DNA of 64,000 nt. Source: Xanthomarina sp035306605 (GTDB lineage Bacteria; Bacteroidota; Bacteroidia; Flavobacteriales; Flavobacteriaceae). How positions within the stretch are numbered: position 1 is the stretch's first letter; every line of letters begins with the position of its first letter. The notes beneath the pieces are model-generated. The model saw only the letters and a program-made list of their open reading frames with translations. It was not told the DNA's origin and did not search any database. Below, piece after piece: positions 16,220 to 24,818 of this stretch. Where the stretch lies: the NCBI GenBank assembly GCA_035306605.1, contig DATGNR010000042.1. One strand, 5' to 3'. A program made the position numbers and the translations under genes.

Positions 16220-17386
16220 ATGACTAAAGACTATTTAAAAAACTGTTACGATTCTTATAAAGAATTACGACTTAAACATCGCTACATAAATAATGACCAC
16301 ATCCTTCCTTTGATTGAAAACTTAAAAGACCATTTTGAGATTAATCAGATTGGTGATTCAGTATTAAAGGCTCCTATTCATTCTATAAAAATTGGGAATG
16401 GCACAAAAAAGATTTTGATATGGTCTCAAATGCATGGTAACGAAAGCACGTCTACGAAGGCTATTTTCGATTTGTGTAATGTATTTTCTTTAGACGACTC
16501 CGATAATATTCAACAAATTCTTAATAGTTGTACTGTACTTATTATTCCCATTTTAAATCCTGATGGGGCTAAAGCCTTTACAAGGCTAAATGCTAATGGA
16601 ATTGATTTAAATAGAGACGCAAAAAGCCTGACTCAACCAGAGAGCATAGTTTTAAGAAACTTGTTTAATGACTTTAAACCTCATTTTTGCTTTAATTTAC
16701 ATGGACAAAGAACCTTTTTTGCTGCAGGAGAGGTTAATAAATCAGCTACCTTATCATTCTTGTCTCCGGCTGTAGATGAGGGGTGTATGTTGAATGATAC
16801 CCGAAAAAAGGCTATGGAGGTTATTGTAGCTATTAATAACTTGTTACAGGCTCAAATTCCTAAACAAATAGGTGTATACGACGATACCTTTAATGATAAC
16901 TGCGTAGGAGACACTTTTCAGGTTTTGGAAGTTCCTACACTTTTATTTGAAGCTGGGCACTATAAAAACGATTATGCTAGAGAAATTACTAGGTTTTACA
17001 TGTTTCAAGCTCTTATGTACGGATTGTACTATATAGCTATTAATAAGGTGTCTGGTTCTGAGTATAAACCTTATTTTGATATTCCTATGAACAGTAAAAG
17101 TTATTTTGATATCATTATTAGACAAGCGAAGATTCCTGATTCTAATGGAGTGATAATAAGGGATATAGCTATTCAGTATCAAGAGGTTTTAAAAAATAAC
17201 AGCATAGATTTTGTTCCTAAAATTGAAAAAATAGGGGATTTAAGTTCTTATTTTGGCCACAAAGAAATTTCTGCTCATAGCAATATGGTTTCAGTGAAAT
17301 CAAACCAAGATTTAATAGAAGGACTTGAAGTTGATGAGATTTTTATAGAAAACACGAAATACTCATTAAAATTAACACAATCTTAA
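16220..17386 (+). CDS. M14-family zinc carboxypeptidase-like protein (cytoplasmic)
   Basis: The protein of 388 residues has the M14 zinc ligands in MHGNES (His72 and Glu75 from the chosen start) and a later NLHGQ histidine. The substrate-binding LNPDGAKAFTR...GIDLNRDA region and the catalytic glutamate in LLFEAGHY are also present. It should hydrolyse a C-terminal amide or peptide bond. There is no signal peptide from the ATG at 16220, so it acts in the cytoplasm. I prefer that start because the in-frame TTG at 16184 lies in the operator/promoter region. The last 120 residues are an extra domain without a recognised motif. It is divergent from an XRE regulator and followed by an Lrp regulator. 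Confidence 0.85.
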   Translation: MTKDYLKNCYDSYKELRLKHRYINNDHILPLIENLKDHFEINQIGDSVLKAPIHSIKIGNGTKKILIWSQMHGNESTSTKAIFDLCNVFSLDDSDNIQQILNSCTVLIIPILNPDGAKAFTRLNANGIDLNRDAKSLTQPESIVLRNLFNDFKPHFCFNLHGQRTFFAAGEVNKSATLSFLSPAVDEGCMLNDTRKKAMEVIVAINNLLQAQIPKQIGVYDDTFNDNCVGDTFQVLEVPTLLFEAGHYKNDYAREITRFYMFQALMYGLYYIAINKVSGSEYKPYFDIPMNSKSYFDIIIRQAKIPDSNGVIIRDIAIQYQEVLKNNSIDFVPKIEKIGDLSSYFGHKEISAHSNMVSVKSNQDLIEGLEVDEIFIENTKYSLKLTQS

Positions 17387-17449
17387 GCCAATATCCTATT
17401 TAATTGCGATTAATGTATTAATTTTGGCCTTTATTAAAAAAAACTATAA

Positions 17450-17929
17450 ATGGCGAAAATTAAGTTAGATGATATTGATCATCAAATTTTAGATATGTTA
17501 ATTGAAAACACGAGGATTCCTTTTACTGATATTGCGAAAAAACTATCAATTTCAGCAGGGACTATTCATGTTCGAGTAAAGAAAATGGAAGATGCAGGCA
17601 TTATTAAAGGCTCTTCGTTAACCTTAGATTATAAAAAGCTAGGTTATTCCTTTATTGCTTATGTAGGTGTTTTTCTTCATAAAACATCACAAACTAAGTT
17701 TGTTTTAGAGCGTATTAACGAAATACCTTTCATAACAGTTGCACATATTACTACTGGGAAATTTAATATATTTTGTAAAATAAGAGCTAAAGACACAGAG
17801 CACGCCAAAGAAATTATTTTTATGTTAGATGATATTGAAGGGGTTTACAGAACAGAAACGATGATATCATTAGAGGAGAGTTTGAATGATAAAAAACGAC
17901 TGATGCATTCTATATTTAACGATATGTAG
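17450..17929 (+). CDS. Lrp/AsnC-family transcriptional regulator
   Basis: The 159-residue protein has the standard two-part layout: an N-terminal winged HTH at residues 5-60 (DDIDHQILDMLIENTRIPFTDIAKKL and SAGTIHVRVKKMEDAGII) and a RAM ligand-binding domain from about residue 70 (YVGVFLHK... VAHITTGKFNIFCKIRAKD). Family members respond to amino acids. It lies 63 bases downstream of the M14 peptidase on the same strand, so an amino acid released by that peptidase could be its ligand; this is only an inference. A strong terminator follows. Confidence 0.93.
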   Translation: MAKIKLDDIDHQILDMLIENTRIPFTDIAKKLSISAGTIHVRVKKMEDAGIIKGSSLTLDYKKLGYSFIAYVGVFLHKTSQTKFVLERINEIPFITVAHITTGKFNIFCKIRAKDTEHAKEIIFMLDDIEGVYRTETMISLEESLNDKKRLMHSIFNDM

Positions 17930-17952
17930 TTAATATTATGTAAGAAAAATAT

Positions 17953-17984
17953 AAAGACCGTCTTTTAAAGATGGTCTTTTTTTG
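17953..17984 (+). terminator. Intrinsic terminator after the Lrp gene
   Basis: AAAGACC at 17953-17959 pairs with GGTCTTT at 17973-17979, with further inner pairing TCTTT/AAAGA, and a T run follows. Confidence 0.85.
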
Positions 17985-18087
17985 TTTTAGGTATATTGAA
18001 TCTTTGCTATGACACTAATATAACCCAAATATAAATTTCAGTAATAACATGGAGTGTTTTTCGTACTTTTAAGCAAATTACAATATT

Positions 18088-18765
18088 ATGAACCCTCGTA
18101 TTTCAGAAGATCTTTTTCAATTTCTATTAAAGCTTGAAAAAAACAACAATCGTGATTGGTTTAATGAGCATAAAGAAGAGTTTAAAAGAATAGAAAAGCA
18201 AACTAAATTATTTTTCAACGCTTTGTTACAGGGCTTAATGGTTCATGATGACATAGAGAAATTAAAAGTTTTTAGAATTTATCGTGATGTCCGTTTTTCA
18301 AAAAATAAATTGCCTTATAAAATCCATTTTAGTGGTTCATTTAAAAGAAAAAAACCGGAATTTCGTGGAGGTTATTATGTGCATTTAGCTCCAAATAACC
18401 GATCGTTTATCGCCACAGGATTTTGGGAGCCAAATAAGGCCGATTTGCTCCGAATTCGTAAGGAATTTGAAATGAATGATACGGAGATTAGAGAAATTAT
18501 ATCTCATAAAAAATTTAAAGAAATTTGGGGTGATTTAGAAGGAGAGGAGTTGAAGACGGCTCCAAGAGGCTTTGATAAAGATCATCCAGCCATACATTTA
18601 ATTCGAAAAAAACAATATATCTTCAGTAAAGGTTTTACCGACGAACAGGTCTTGGCTGCTAATTTTTTAGATGAAGTAAATGCGTCATTTAAAATAATTA
18701 GGCCGTATTTTGATTATATGAGTGATGTGCTTACAACGAATTTGAACGGAGAACGTATTATATAA
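18088..18765 (+). CDS. DUF2461 domain protein
   Basis: The 225-residue cytoplasmic protein matches the DUF2461 family over its full length. The family hallmarks are LEKNNNRDWFNEHKEEF near residue 14, the FRIYRDVRFSKNKLPYKIHF block near 65, and GGYYVHLAPNN near 100. The biochemical function is unknown. The 3' end overlaps the convergent GreA-like gene by eight bases. No operon partner is apparent. Confidence 0.9.
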   Translation: MNPRISEDLFQFLLKLEKNNNRDWFNEHKEEFKRIEKQTKLFFNALLQGLMVHDDIEKLKVFRIYRDVRFSKNKLPYKIHFSGSFKRKKPEFRGGYYVHLAPNNRSFIATGFWEPNKADLLRIRKEFEMNDTEIREIISHKKFKEIWGDLEGEELKTAPRGFDKDHPAIHLIRKKQYIFSKGFTDEQVLAANFLDEVNASFKIIRPYFDYMSDVLTTNLNGERII

Positions 18766-19204
18766 TTTCTATAATAGTAAATGTATTATTGTTAAAGGTT
18801 ATTGTATCTCCAACAATTTTATTTTTAAGTAGTTGCCCAATAGGAGAATTTAAAGAAATACCTAAATAAGGAGTACCCTCAACTTCTATTTTGCCGACAC
18901 TTATAGCGATAAAAAAGTTATTAGAAGTTGTTTTTACAAGACTTCCTAACACTACGTTGTCGCTTACCGTTTTGAAATTTATCAAATTCAAGATATCCAA
19001 CATTTTATTGGCATCACTTAAATATTGTGAATTTGATTCCAAATCGTTAAATAGTTTTCCGTTTCCGGAATCGTCTCCTTCGTCATTGCTTTTATCGTTA
19101 CTCTCAATAGAATCTTTAATAGTTTCTATTTCGTTTTTATAGCTAGCAATACGTTTATTTACATAGCTGAAACAAGCTTGTAAAAGTTGTTCTTTTGTAT
19201 TCAT
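18758..19204 (-). CDS. GreA/GreB-like protein (coiled coil plus FKBP-like C-terminal domain)
   Basis: The 148-residue protein begins with a charged helical segment (residues 1-70, rich in Glu, Lys, Asp and Ser) and ends with a Gre-factor C-terminal domain: the SPIGQLLKNKIVGDTITFNNNTFTI stretch resembles the SPLGxALLGKxxGD signature of GreA. Gre factors bind RNA polymerase in the secondary channel. Here the N-terminal hairpin is shorter and has a low-complexity acidic loop (SNDEGDDSG), so cleavage activity is doubtful. I recall homologues being mislabelled 3-oxoacyl-ACP synthase. It lies four bases downstream of the next minus-strand gene. Confidence 0.65.
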   Translation of the reverse strand: MNTKEQLLQACFSYVNKRIASYKNEIETIKDSIESNDKSNDEGDDSGNGKLFNDLESNSQYLSDANKMLDILNLINFKTVSDNVVLGSLVKTTSNNFFIAISVGKIEVEGTPYLGISLNSPIGQLLKNKIVGDTITFNNNTFTIIEII

Positions 19205-19207
19205 ATC

Positions 19208-19609
19208 TTACGCAAATATATGACAGAATATTTGAATGTTACTAATTAATTTTTCCTTAGCTAAATGCATCATTCGTTTATTTAATGCAGAAGAATTGGT
19301 AATATAAAATTTGTATTCTTCTACAGTAAATTGACCAATAATCATTCCTTTTAGGGAATTTCTGAACTTCATGTCTTTTTGTATAGAATTCTCGATGTAA
19401 TCTATTTTCTGTTCTGTAGTTAGAGTAAAGAATACATTTTTGTGTTTAGAAATATAGTTTTTAAAAACCTCCACAAGTAAATCATTTTGAAGTTTAAAAA
19501 TAGGTCGCAAAGTAGCATTTTGAAAACGCTCGTCGTCGCTCATGGATTCTGAAAATAACGCAGAAGAGATTGTAGGACGACATTCTTTTAAGTCTGAAGA
19601 TCTGTTCAT
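19208..19609 (-). CDS. Conserved flavobacterial protein of unknown function
   Basis: The 133-residue soluble protein has no signal peptide. Its conserved-looking core is MSDDERFQNATLRPIFKLQ, then LLVEVFKNYISKHKNVF, and a helical C-terminal half with IGQFTVEEY and MMHLAKEK. I recall relatives carrying the label glyoxalase, but the metal-binding pattern of that fold is not evident here. It probably shares a transcript with the GreA-like gene four bases downstream. Function is unknown. Confidence 0.75.
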   Translation of the reverse strand: MNRSSDLKECRPTISSALFSESMSDDERFQNATLRPIFKLQNDLLVEVFKNYISKHKNVFFTLTTEQKIDYIENSIQKDMKFRNSLKGMIIGQFTVEEYKFYITNSSALNKRMMHLAKEKLISNIQIFCHIFA

Positions 19610-19777
19610 TTTATTGAGTTTTCTTCAAGTTAGGAATAATATTAGTTGTTATGGAGAAGATTAGATAGCAATATCAACAGTCTTATTAACAAAATTTAAA
19701 AAGCAAAGTTGTAATAGTGTGTAATAATGCGCATTAAAATCTATCTTTGGGTATTGATAAATTTTAAAGATTCAAAT

Positions 19778-20164
19778 ATGAATTTTCACACAAGAAAATG
19801 GGTAAAACCCGAAGATTTAAATCCAAATGGAACTTTATTTGGAGGGAGACTGTTAGCATGGATTGATGAAGAGGCTGCATTGTACAGTATCATTCAATTA
19901 GAAAGTGCTAGGGTAGTAACCAAGTTTATTTCTGAAATTAATTTTACAAGTTCAGCCAAACAGGGAGATATTATTGAATTGGGTATGAAGGTGGTGAAAT
20001 TTGGGAGATCTTCAATTACCTTAAATTGTGAAGCAAGAAACAAGATGACCAGGCAAACTATATTAACGGTAGAAAATATTGTAATGGTTAATCTTGATGA
20101 AAACGGAAGTCCGCTTCCTCATGGAAAAACCAAAATAGAATTCGTAAAGGATCGATTAAAATAG
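19778..20164 (+). CDS. Acyl-CoA thioesterase, hotdog fold (YciA/BACH type)
   Basis: The protein of 128 residues is a single hotdog domain. The segment LNPNGTLFGGRLLAWIDEEAA near residue 11 carries the asparagine, glycines and catalytic acidic residue of the YciA/BACH family, and VVTKFISEINFTSSAKQGDIIEL forms the central strand pair. It should hydrolyse acyl-CoA esters in the cytoplasm. I chose the ATG at 19778 (MNFHTRKW) over an upstream ATG at 19727 because the extra 17 residues are unlike the family. It converges on the MscS gene with no gap. Confidence 0.9.
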   Translation: MNFHTRKWVKPEDLNPNGTLFGGRLLAWIDEEAALYSIIQLESARVVTKFISEINFTSSAKQGDIIELGMKVVKFGRSSITLNCEARNKMTRQTILTVENIVMVNLDENGSPLPHGKTKIEFVKDRLK

Positions 20165-21409
20165 TTATTGTAATCTTGGGAAATCGGTAGGGTATTCAAA
20201 AAGTTCCAAATCGAAATAACTAACGGCGGAAATGGCATGATCAAAAATATCAGCCATAATATATTCGTAGTTTTCCCAGCGTTTGTCACTACTAAAAGCA
20301 TAAATTTCTAAAGGCAATCCGTTTGGAGTAGGGTCTAATTGTCTAACCATAATGGACATGTCTTTATTAATTGCTGAGTGGTTTTGAATATAAGAGAGTA
20401 AATATTTTCTAAAAACCCCCAAGTTAGTCATGTTTCTTCCGTTGATAAGAGTGTTTTTGTCGATGTTGTTTTGGGAATTGTAGTTGTCAATATCGTTCTG
20501 ACGCGTAGAAAGATATTCATTTATTAACTGTATGTTTTTTAGTTTTTCAATATCTTCATTAGTCAAATAATGAACGCTTTTTGCTTTTAAAACTATAGCG
20601 CGTTTAATACGTCTTCCACCTGAAGACTGCATTCCTCTCCAGTTCTTAAAAGAGTCAGTAAGAATAGCATATGTAGGAATGTGGGTTATGGTTTTGTCAA
20701 AATTTTGAACTTGAATAGTAGAAAGGTTGATTTCGATAACGTCTCCATCAGCTCCAAACTTTTCCATTGTAATCCAATCTCCAATTCTTACAGAGTCGTT
20801 TATAGCTATTTGAATACTAGCAACTAAACCTAAAATGGTATCTTTAAAAATCAACAATAAAACGGCTGACGCAGCTCCAAGTGTAGTGAAAAACTGTGTA
20901 AATGGTAAATCAATAACTATGGCTAAGCACGAAGCTATACCAATAACCCATACAAATAGCATAACTACTTGAATGTAACTATCTATAGGTTTGTCTTTTA
21001 AGGTTGGTAAGGTTTTAAAATAAGATTCAAAAGTTCTTAGAATACTTCTAATAATCCAAACAGTAAGGAAAACACCATAAACTTTTAGAATAAGGACTAT
21101 GTATTCTTCAAAGTGTGGGAAATCGTAGAAAACAAAAGGAAAAACCTTAATGGTAATAATTAAAGGAACAATATGGGCAATGTATTTTGGAGCTTTATGG
21201 TTGACTAGTAAGTCGTCGAAATTGGTTTTAGATTTACTGGAAAACTTGATAAATGCATTTACTAAAATCCTACGGGTAATAAAATCTGTTAAGTATACAA
21301 CAGTAGTTAAAATTACCAACAAGCATACCATGTTTAGGTATTTAGCTGCGGTTTCAGGAAGTTGTAGCGCTAGAAAATAATCGTAAAAATAACATTGCCA
21401 TTCTTTCAT
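20165..21409 (-). CDS. MscS-family mechanosensitive ion channel (YbdG-like)
   Basis: The 414-residue membrane protein has about four to five N-terminal transmembrane helices (residues 20-200) and a cytoplasmic beta domain. The pore-lining helix is in TLGAASAVLLLIFKDTILGLVASIQIAIND, and the beta domain begins IGDWITMEKFGADGDVIEINLSTI. The size and the long C-terminal region resemble the YbdG/YnaI type rather than the small MscS. It opens under membrane tension after hypo-osmotic shock. Its start overlaps the stop of the DUF3817 gene by one base, so the two genes are coupled. Confidence 0.92.
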   Translation of the reverse strand: MKEWQCYFYDYFLALQLPETAAKYLNMVCLLVILTTVVYLTDFITRRILVNAFIKFSSKSKTNFDDLLVNHKAPKYIAHIVPLIITIKVFPFVFYDFPHFEEYIVLILKVYGVFLTVWIIRSILRTFESYFKTLPTLKDKPIDSYIQVVMLFVWVIGIASCLAIVIDLPFTQFFTTLGAASAVLLLIFKDTILGLVASIQIAINDSVRIGDWITMEKFGADGDVIEINLSTIQVQNFDKTITHIPTYAILTDSFKNWRGMQSSGGRRIKRAIVLKAKSVHYLTNEDIEKLKNIQLINEYLSTRQNDIDNYNSQNNIDKNTLINGRNMTNLGVFRKYLLSYIQNHSAINKDMSIMVRQLDPTPNGLPLEIYAFSSDKRWENYEYIMADIFDHAISAVSYFDLELFEYPTDFPRLQ

Positions 21410-21708
21410 TAAGATACTCGTTTTAAGTAAGTTTTATCTACATAAAAAGTTCCAAATGGTATTACGGAAGCTGCTAAGATAAATAGTAATGTTTTTCCTT
21501 CCCACTTAAGCTTGGATCCTAAAATAATGGCCAAAATAACATAGCCAACAAATAATAATCCGTGAGGCATTCCAAGTAGTTTTACGTATTGCGGATCCTC
21601 GCCAAAGTATTCAAGGTATTTAATTGGCATAGCAATAAACAATAACAAAAGGTAGGATAATCCTTCTAATAAAGCAACAATTCGAAAGACGTTTAATAAG
21701 GAGAACAT
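21409..21708 (-). CDS. DUF3817 small integral membrane protein
   Basis: The protein of 99 residues has three hydrophobic segments (FRIVALLEGLSYLLLLFIAMP, GLLFVGYVILAIILGS, LLFILAASVIPFGTFYV). The order and the PHGLLFVGY motif match the DUF3817/YdzA-like family, whose function is unknown. I chose ATG at 21708 because the frame extends upstream only to a TTG. It overlaps the MscS gene (TAATG), which hints at a joint membrane or osmotic role, an inference from position only. Confidence 0.88.
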   Translation of the reverse strand: MFSLLNVFRIVALLEGLSYLLLLFIAMPIKYLEYFGEDPQYVKLLGMPHGLLFVGYVILAIILGSKLKWEGKTLLFILAASVIPFGTFYVDKTYLKRVS

Positions 21709-21940
21709 ATATATTATTTTAAGTTGCAAAAATACAATTCAAGTTACAATTTACCTCATATTTAAAATGTTTTTAACTTCTGATATGTGTGCAAATTTTG
21801 TAAGTAATTATGTTCAAAGCAGTAAGTTGTCGTTGAAATTTAAATTCTAACGATAAAATTCTATTTCATTTTAATTAAACAATATCTTTATTGTGTTAAA
21901 TAACAGCGAAATAGGCTGTTGATTTTTTAAAAATAAACGT

Positions 21941-23284
21941 ATGCAACCTACTACTTTAAGCATATTCCGATTTCTTTCGCCAGTCATATTTGTTTTAATA
22001 ATTTTAAACACAAATAAAGGATACTGTCAAACCACGCTTATTCCAGACCCTAATTTTGAACAAGCCTTAATTGATTTAAATATTGATACTAATGGTTTAA
22101 ATGGTAATATTTTAAATAGTGACGCTAGTGTAGTCTATTATTTAAATGTATCTCAAAATTTTATTTCTGATCTTACAGGAATAGAGGCGTTTACTAATTT
22201 AAAAACACTTGATTGTTCCGCAAATAATTTAGTGGGTTTGGATGTTTCTCAAAATACAAAGTTGTATGAATTGAATGCGGATGACAATCAGATTGCCAAT
22301 ATAGACCTCTCGTTAAACACAAAACTCAAATGGGTTTGGCTTAGTTCCAACTCATTAAGTTCTATTGATGTGTCCAACAATCTACTTTTAGAGGAGTTGG
22401 GAGTAAATCTAAACTACTTAACAGAGTTGGAAGTTTCTAATAATATAAACCTAGAACATTTAGGTTGTTACTCTAATAATTTAACCAATATAGACCTTAG
22501 TAATAATAGTGCTTTAAAAGTATTGCATATTGGGGTTAATAATTTGAATACTTTAGACGTTTCACAAAATACTAGTTTGCAAACTCTTACCTGTAATGAA
22601 AATAATTTAACCGAGCTTTCTGTAGACACCAATTCTCAATTGAATTATTTTGATTGTAGAGACAATCATATCAGTAATTTAAACATTAGTAATGCGCCAG
22701 AATTAGTTAGGTTGTTTGTTAGTAATAACAACTTAAATGAAGTTGATTTATCTGCTAGTCCAAACTTGAAATTGTTTTACGCAATAAATAACAACCTTCA
22801 AACTTTAGATATATCCGGAAACTCGGTTCTTAGATGGATTAAATGTGATGACAACAATTTGTCTTTTGTAGATTTTAGAAATGGAAATAACGGCTATATT
22901 TCAGAATTTAAAATGCTTCAAAACAATAATTTATCTTGTATTCTCGTTGATGATTCCAATGCATCATTTTTAACTAATTGGAGTGTAGATGAAGACTGTT
23001 CTTTTGTTGAAAGTAATTTTGATTGCGAGGCTTTGTCAGTAAAAAATCCATCTTTATTGGAAGTAGAGATGTACCCGAATCCAGCTTTAGACACAGTTGT
23101 AATTACAGTGAAAACAAATGAAGCTAAATTAGAATTATATACAGTTAGTGGGCAAAGAATTTATCTTAAAATTTTAAATCAGGGGATTAATAATATTGAT
23201 TTAACCAATGTTAGTTCAGGGATGTATATTGCACAAATATCTTATGGTCAAGCCATCGAAACTAAGAAGTTGATAATAAAATAG
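21941..23284 (+). CDS. Secreted leucine-rich-repeat protein with type IX secretion tail
   Basis: The 447-residue protein has a signal peptide ending near NKGYCQ. About eleven leucine-rich repeats of the pattern NLxxLDxSxNxxLxxLxCxxNNL follow, over residues 60-340. The last 75 residues form a type A sorting domain (LEVEMYPNPALDTVVITV, LYTVSGQRI, LTNVSSGMYIAQI, KKLIIK). It should be exported by the type IX system, its C-terminus removed, and the LRR region displayed or released for binding to proteins or surfaces. It stands alone, with a TATCTTTA element about 55 bases upstream that may be its promoter. Confidence 0.93.
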   Translation: MQPTTLSIFRFLSPVIFVLIILNTNKGYCQTTLIPDPNFEQALIDLNIDTNGLNGNILNSDASVVYYLNVSQNFISDLTGIEAFTNLKTLDCSANNLVGLDVSQNTKLYELNADDNQIANIDLSLNTKLKWVWLSSNSLSSIDVSNNLLLEELGVNLNYLTELEVSNNINLEHLGCYSNNLTNIDLSNNSALKVLHIGVNNLNTLDVSQNTSLQTLTCNENNLTELSVDTNSQLNYFDCRDNHISNLNISNAPELVRLFVSNNNLNEVDLSASPNLKLFYAINNNLQTLDISGNSVLRWIKCDDNNLSFVDFRNGNNGYISEFKMLQNNNLSCILVDDSNASFLTNWSVDEDCSFVESNFDCEALSVKNPSLLEVEMYPNPALDTVVITVKTNEAKLELYTVSGQRIYLKILNQGINNIDLTNVSSGMYIAQISYGQAIETKKLIIK

Positions 23285-23391
23285 CGTAGTAGGGTTGGTT
23301 TTAATTTGTGTTGCTTTAGTGTTTTTTATGTGAAATACAATAAAATTTCGTTGTTTTTTCAGATAGTTTCAAATAAATCGAAATGATTGCC

Positions 23392-23399
23392 TATCTTTG
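23392..23399 (+). promoter_or_regulatory. -7 promoter element of the cold-shock gene
   Basis: TATCTTTG is an exact match to TAnnTTTG. It lies 152 bases upstream of the cold-shock-domain ATG, which implies a 5' leader of roughly 145 bases. No clear TTG is seen at the -33 position. Confidence 0.5.
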
Positions 23400-23415
23400 C
23401 TGATGATAAAGAAAT

Positions 23416-23517
23416 CTACCTTTGCTTGGAAAAGCAAATAATCTCTTTAGGTAGTTTTAAGAAGTCCAAGATTCCTGATAGTAAATCACCGTTTAATATT
23501 TCAATCATCTTCTTAAA
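23416..23517 (+). promoter_or_regulatory. Structured 5' leader of the cold-shock gene (two stem-loops)
   Basis: Stem 1 pairs CTACCT (23416-23421) with AGGTAG (23449-23454) and encloses a second helix, TTTGCTT (23421-23427) with AAGCAAA (23432-23438), so the two helices compete at base 23421. Stem 2 pairs TTTAAGAAG (23456-23464) with CTTCTTAAA (23509-23517). Both lie in the long leader between the -7 element and the start codon. Long structured leaders are typical of cold-induced csp mRNAs, where they control stability and translation with temperature. A temperature-responsive role here is inferred. Confidence 0.5.
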
Positions 23518-23550
23518 CAATTAAAATAAAATTAATATTTAAATTAACGA

Positions 23551-24009
23551 ATGGCAAAATCGCAGCAAACATTTAATAAAAGTGAAAAAGAAAAAAAACG
23601 TTTAAAGAAGCGTGAAGATAAACGTAAAAAAATGGAAGCTCGTAAGCTGGACAAAGAAACTGGCGGAAACGAAGGTATACAGTTTGCATACGTAGATTAC
23701 AACGGGAACCTAACTGATACTCCACCAGATCCATCGATGAAAATAAAGGTAGATGCTGAGAGTATTGAAGTAAGTATTCCAAAACGTGATGATAGTGATA
23801 TAGAAGAAGTAGATCCAATTAGAAAAGGAAAAGTGTCATTTTTTGATAACTCAAAAGGATTTGGATTTATTATTGATTCTGAAAATCAAGAAAAATATTT
23901 CTGTCACGTAAGTGGATTAATCGATGAGATTCAAGAAAACGATAAAGTTTCTTTCGAATTAGAGAAGGGTATGAAAGGTTTAAATGCGGTTAGAGTAACT
24001 CTAATTTAG
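23551..24009 (+). CDS. Cold-shock-domain RNA-binding protein with basic N-terminal extension
   Basis: The 152-residue protein has a strongly basic and coiled N-terminus (residues 1-35, KKRLKKREDKRKKMEARK), a linker, and a cold-shock domain at about residues 89-152. In that domain GKVSFFDNSKGFGFIID is RNP1 and KYFCHVSGL stands where RNP2 (VFVHxS) is expected. The second motif is slightly altered (YFCHVS). It probably binds RNA and melts secondary structure. The extension makes it more than twice the size of CspA. It has a long structured leader and its own terminator. Confidence 0.9.
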   Translation: MAKSQQTFNKSEKEKKRLKKREDKRKKMEARKLDKETGGNEGIQFAYVDYNGNLTDTPPDPSMKIKVDAESIEVSIPKRDDSDIEEVDPIRKGKVSFFDNSKGFGFIIDSENQEKYFCHVSGLIDEIQENDKVSFELEKGMKGLNAVRVTLI

Positions 24010-24032
24010 ATTTAAACAATCGTATATAAAAC

Positions 24033-24066
24033 TAAAAGACCATCCAAATAGGGTGGTCTTTTTTTT
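24033..24066 (+). terminator. Intrinsic terminator after the cold-shock gene
   Basis: AAAAGACCATCC pairs with GGGTGGTCTTTT across an AAATA loop, with one G-T pair, and a long T run follows. Confidence 0.88.
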
Positions 24067-24206
24067 GTTTTATTTCCTTTTTTAAAAATAGCAGTGTTGT
24101 TATATGGACCAGTAACTTATATTTTAAAACTCAAATTAAGTGATTTAAACTCCTGATTAGAATAGTTTAATTGCTGTTTACTTAAAGTTATTGTTTAAGC
24201 TAACGA

Positions 24207-24578
24207 TTACTCTAGTTTAGTTGCAATTCCAATTTGTTTTGTTTTTTCACCTACATAGGAATATTCAAATGTGTAAGTGGAATCTGTTGTAGTTAATATT
24301 TTTAAGTGGATATCTTTTTGCTCAGCCATACTTTTTGGATTAATGGTTTTAAAAATAACTTCACAATCGTTTATCCATCGAACTTGTGCTGAGTCAATTT
24401 TGTTGTTATAAGTTTCCACTTGAAGGTCTTTAGTTCTAATAAATTTCGACTTGAAAACTTCACCATCTATGGTTATTTCGCTATAAAAAGTTCCTAGTTG
24501 ATAATCTGTACAATTGCGTTCAACTTCGTAACATCCTGATAATAAGAGTAAGCAAGCTATGCTGAATAAATATTTCAT
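24207..24578 (-). CDS. Small lipoprotein, conserved in flavobacteria
   Basis: The protein of 123 residues starts MKYLFSIACLLLLSGCYEV, a lipoprotein signal with the lipobox LSGC and acylated Cys17. The mature part contains two further cysteines (NCTDY and NDCEV), possibly a disulfide, and short beta strands (IHLKILTTTDSTYTFEYSYV). I chose the ATG at 24578 rather than 24608 because it gives a clean signal. I recall homologues labelled DNA topoisomerase IV; nothing in this sequence supports that. Function is unknown; it should be anchored in the envelope. Confidence 0.8.
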   Translation of the reverse strand: MKYLFSIACLLLLSGCYEVERNCTDYQLGTFYSEITIDGEVFKSKFIRTKDLQVETYNNKIDSAQVRWINDCEVIFKTINPKSMAEQKDIHLKILTTTDSTYTFEYSYVGEKTKQIGIATKLE

Positions 24579-24818
24579 AAACGGTTTAAAAAATAATAAG
24601 AATTTCATTTAAATAATTAGTCAAAAGTACTAAAAAGAAGCCCATAATCCCATATAGGCTCTTAATTTTTAATTTTGAGAATAAATTAATTATATATGCG
24701 TTACTTGAGTAAATTAAACTATATAAAACTATCTTAAAGTCTTTTAATCTTCTTTATAAAAGTGGTATTTTGCAACGATTTTATTCTTAATTCAATAATG
24801 CTTATAAAGCCTATATTT

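Noticed and set aside
18758..19204. Name 3-oxoacyl-ACP synthase for the GreA-like protein
   Set aside because: The protein is far too short and lacks a thiolase active-site cysteine motif; the C-terminus matches Gre factors instead.
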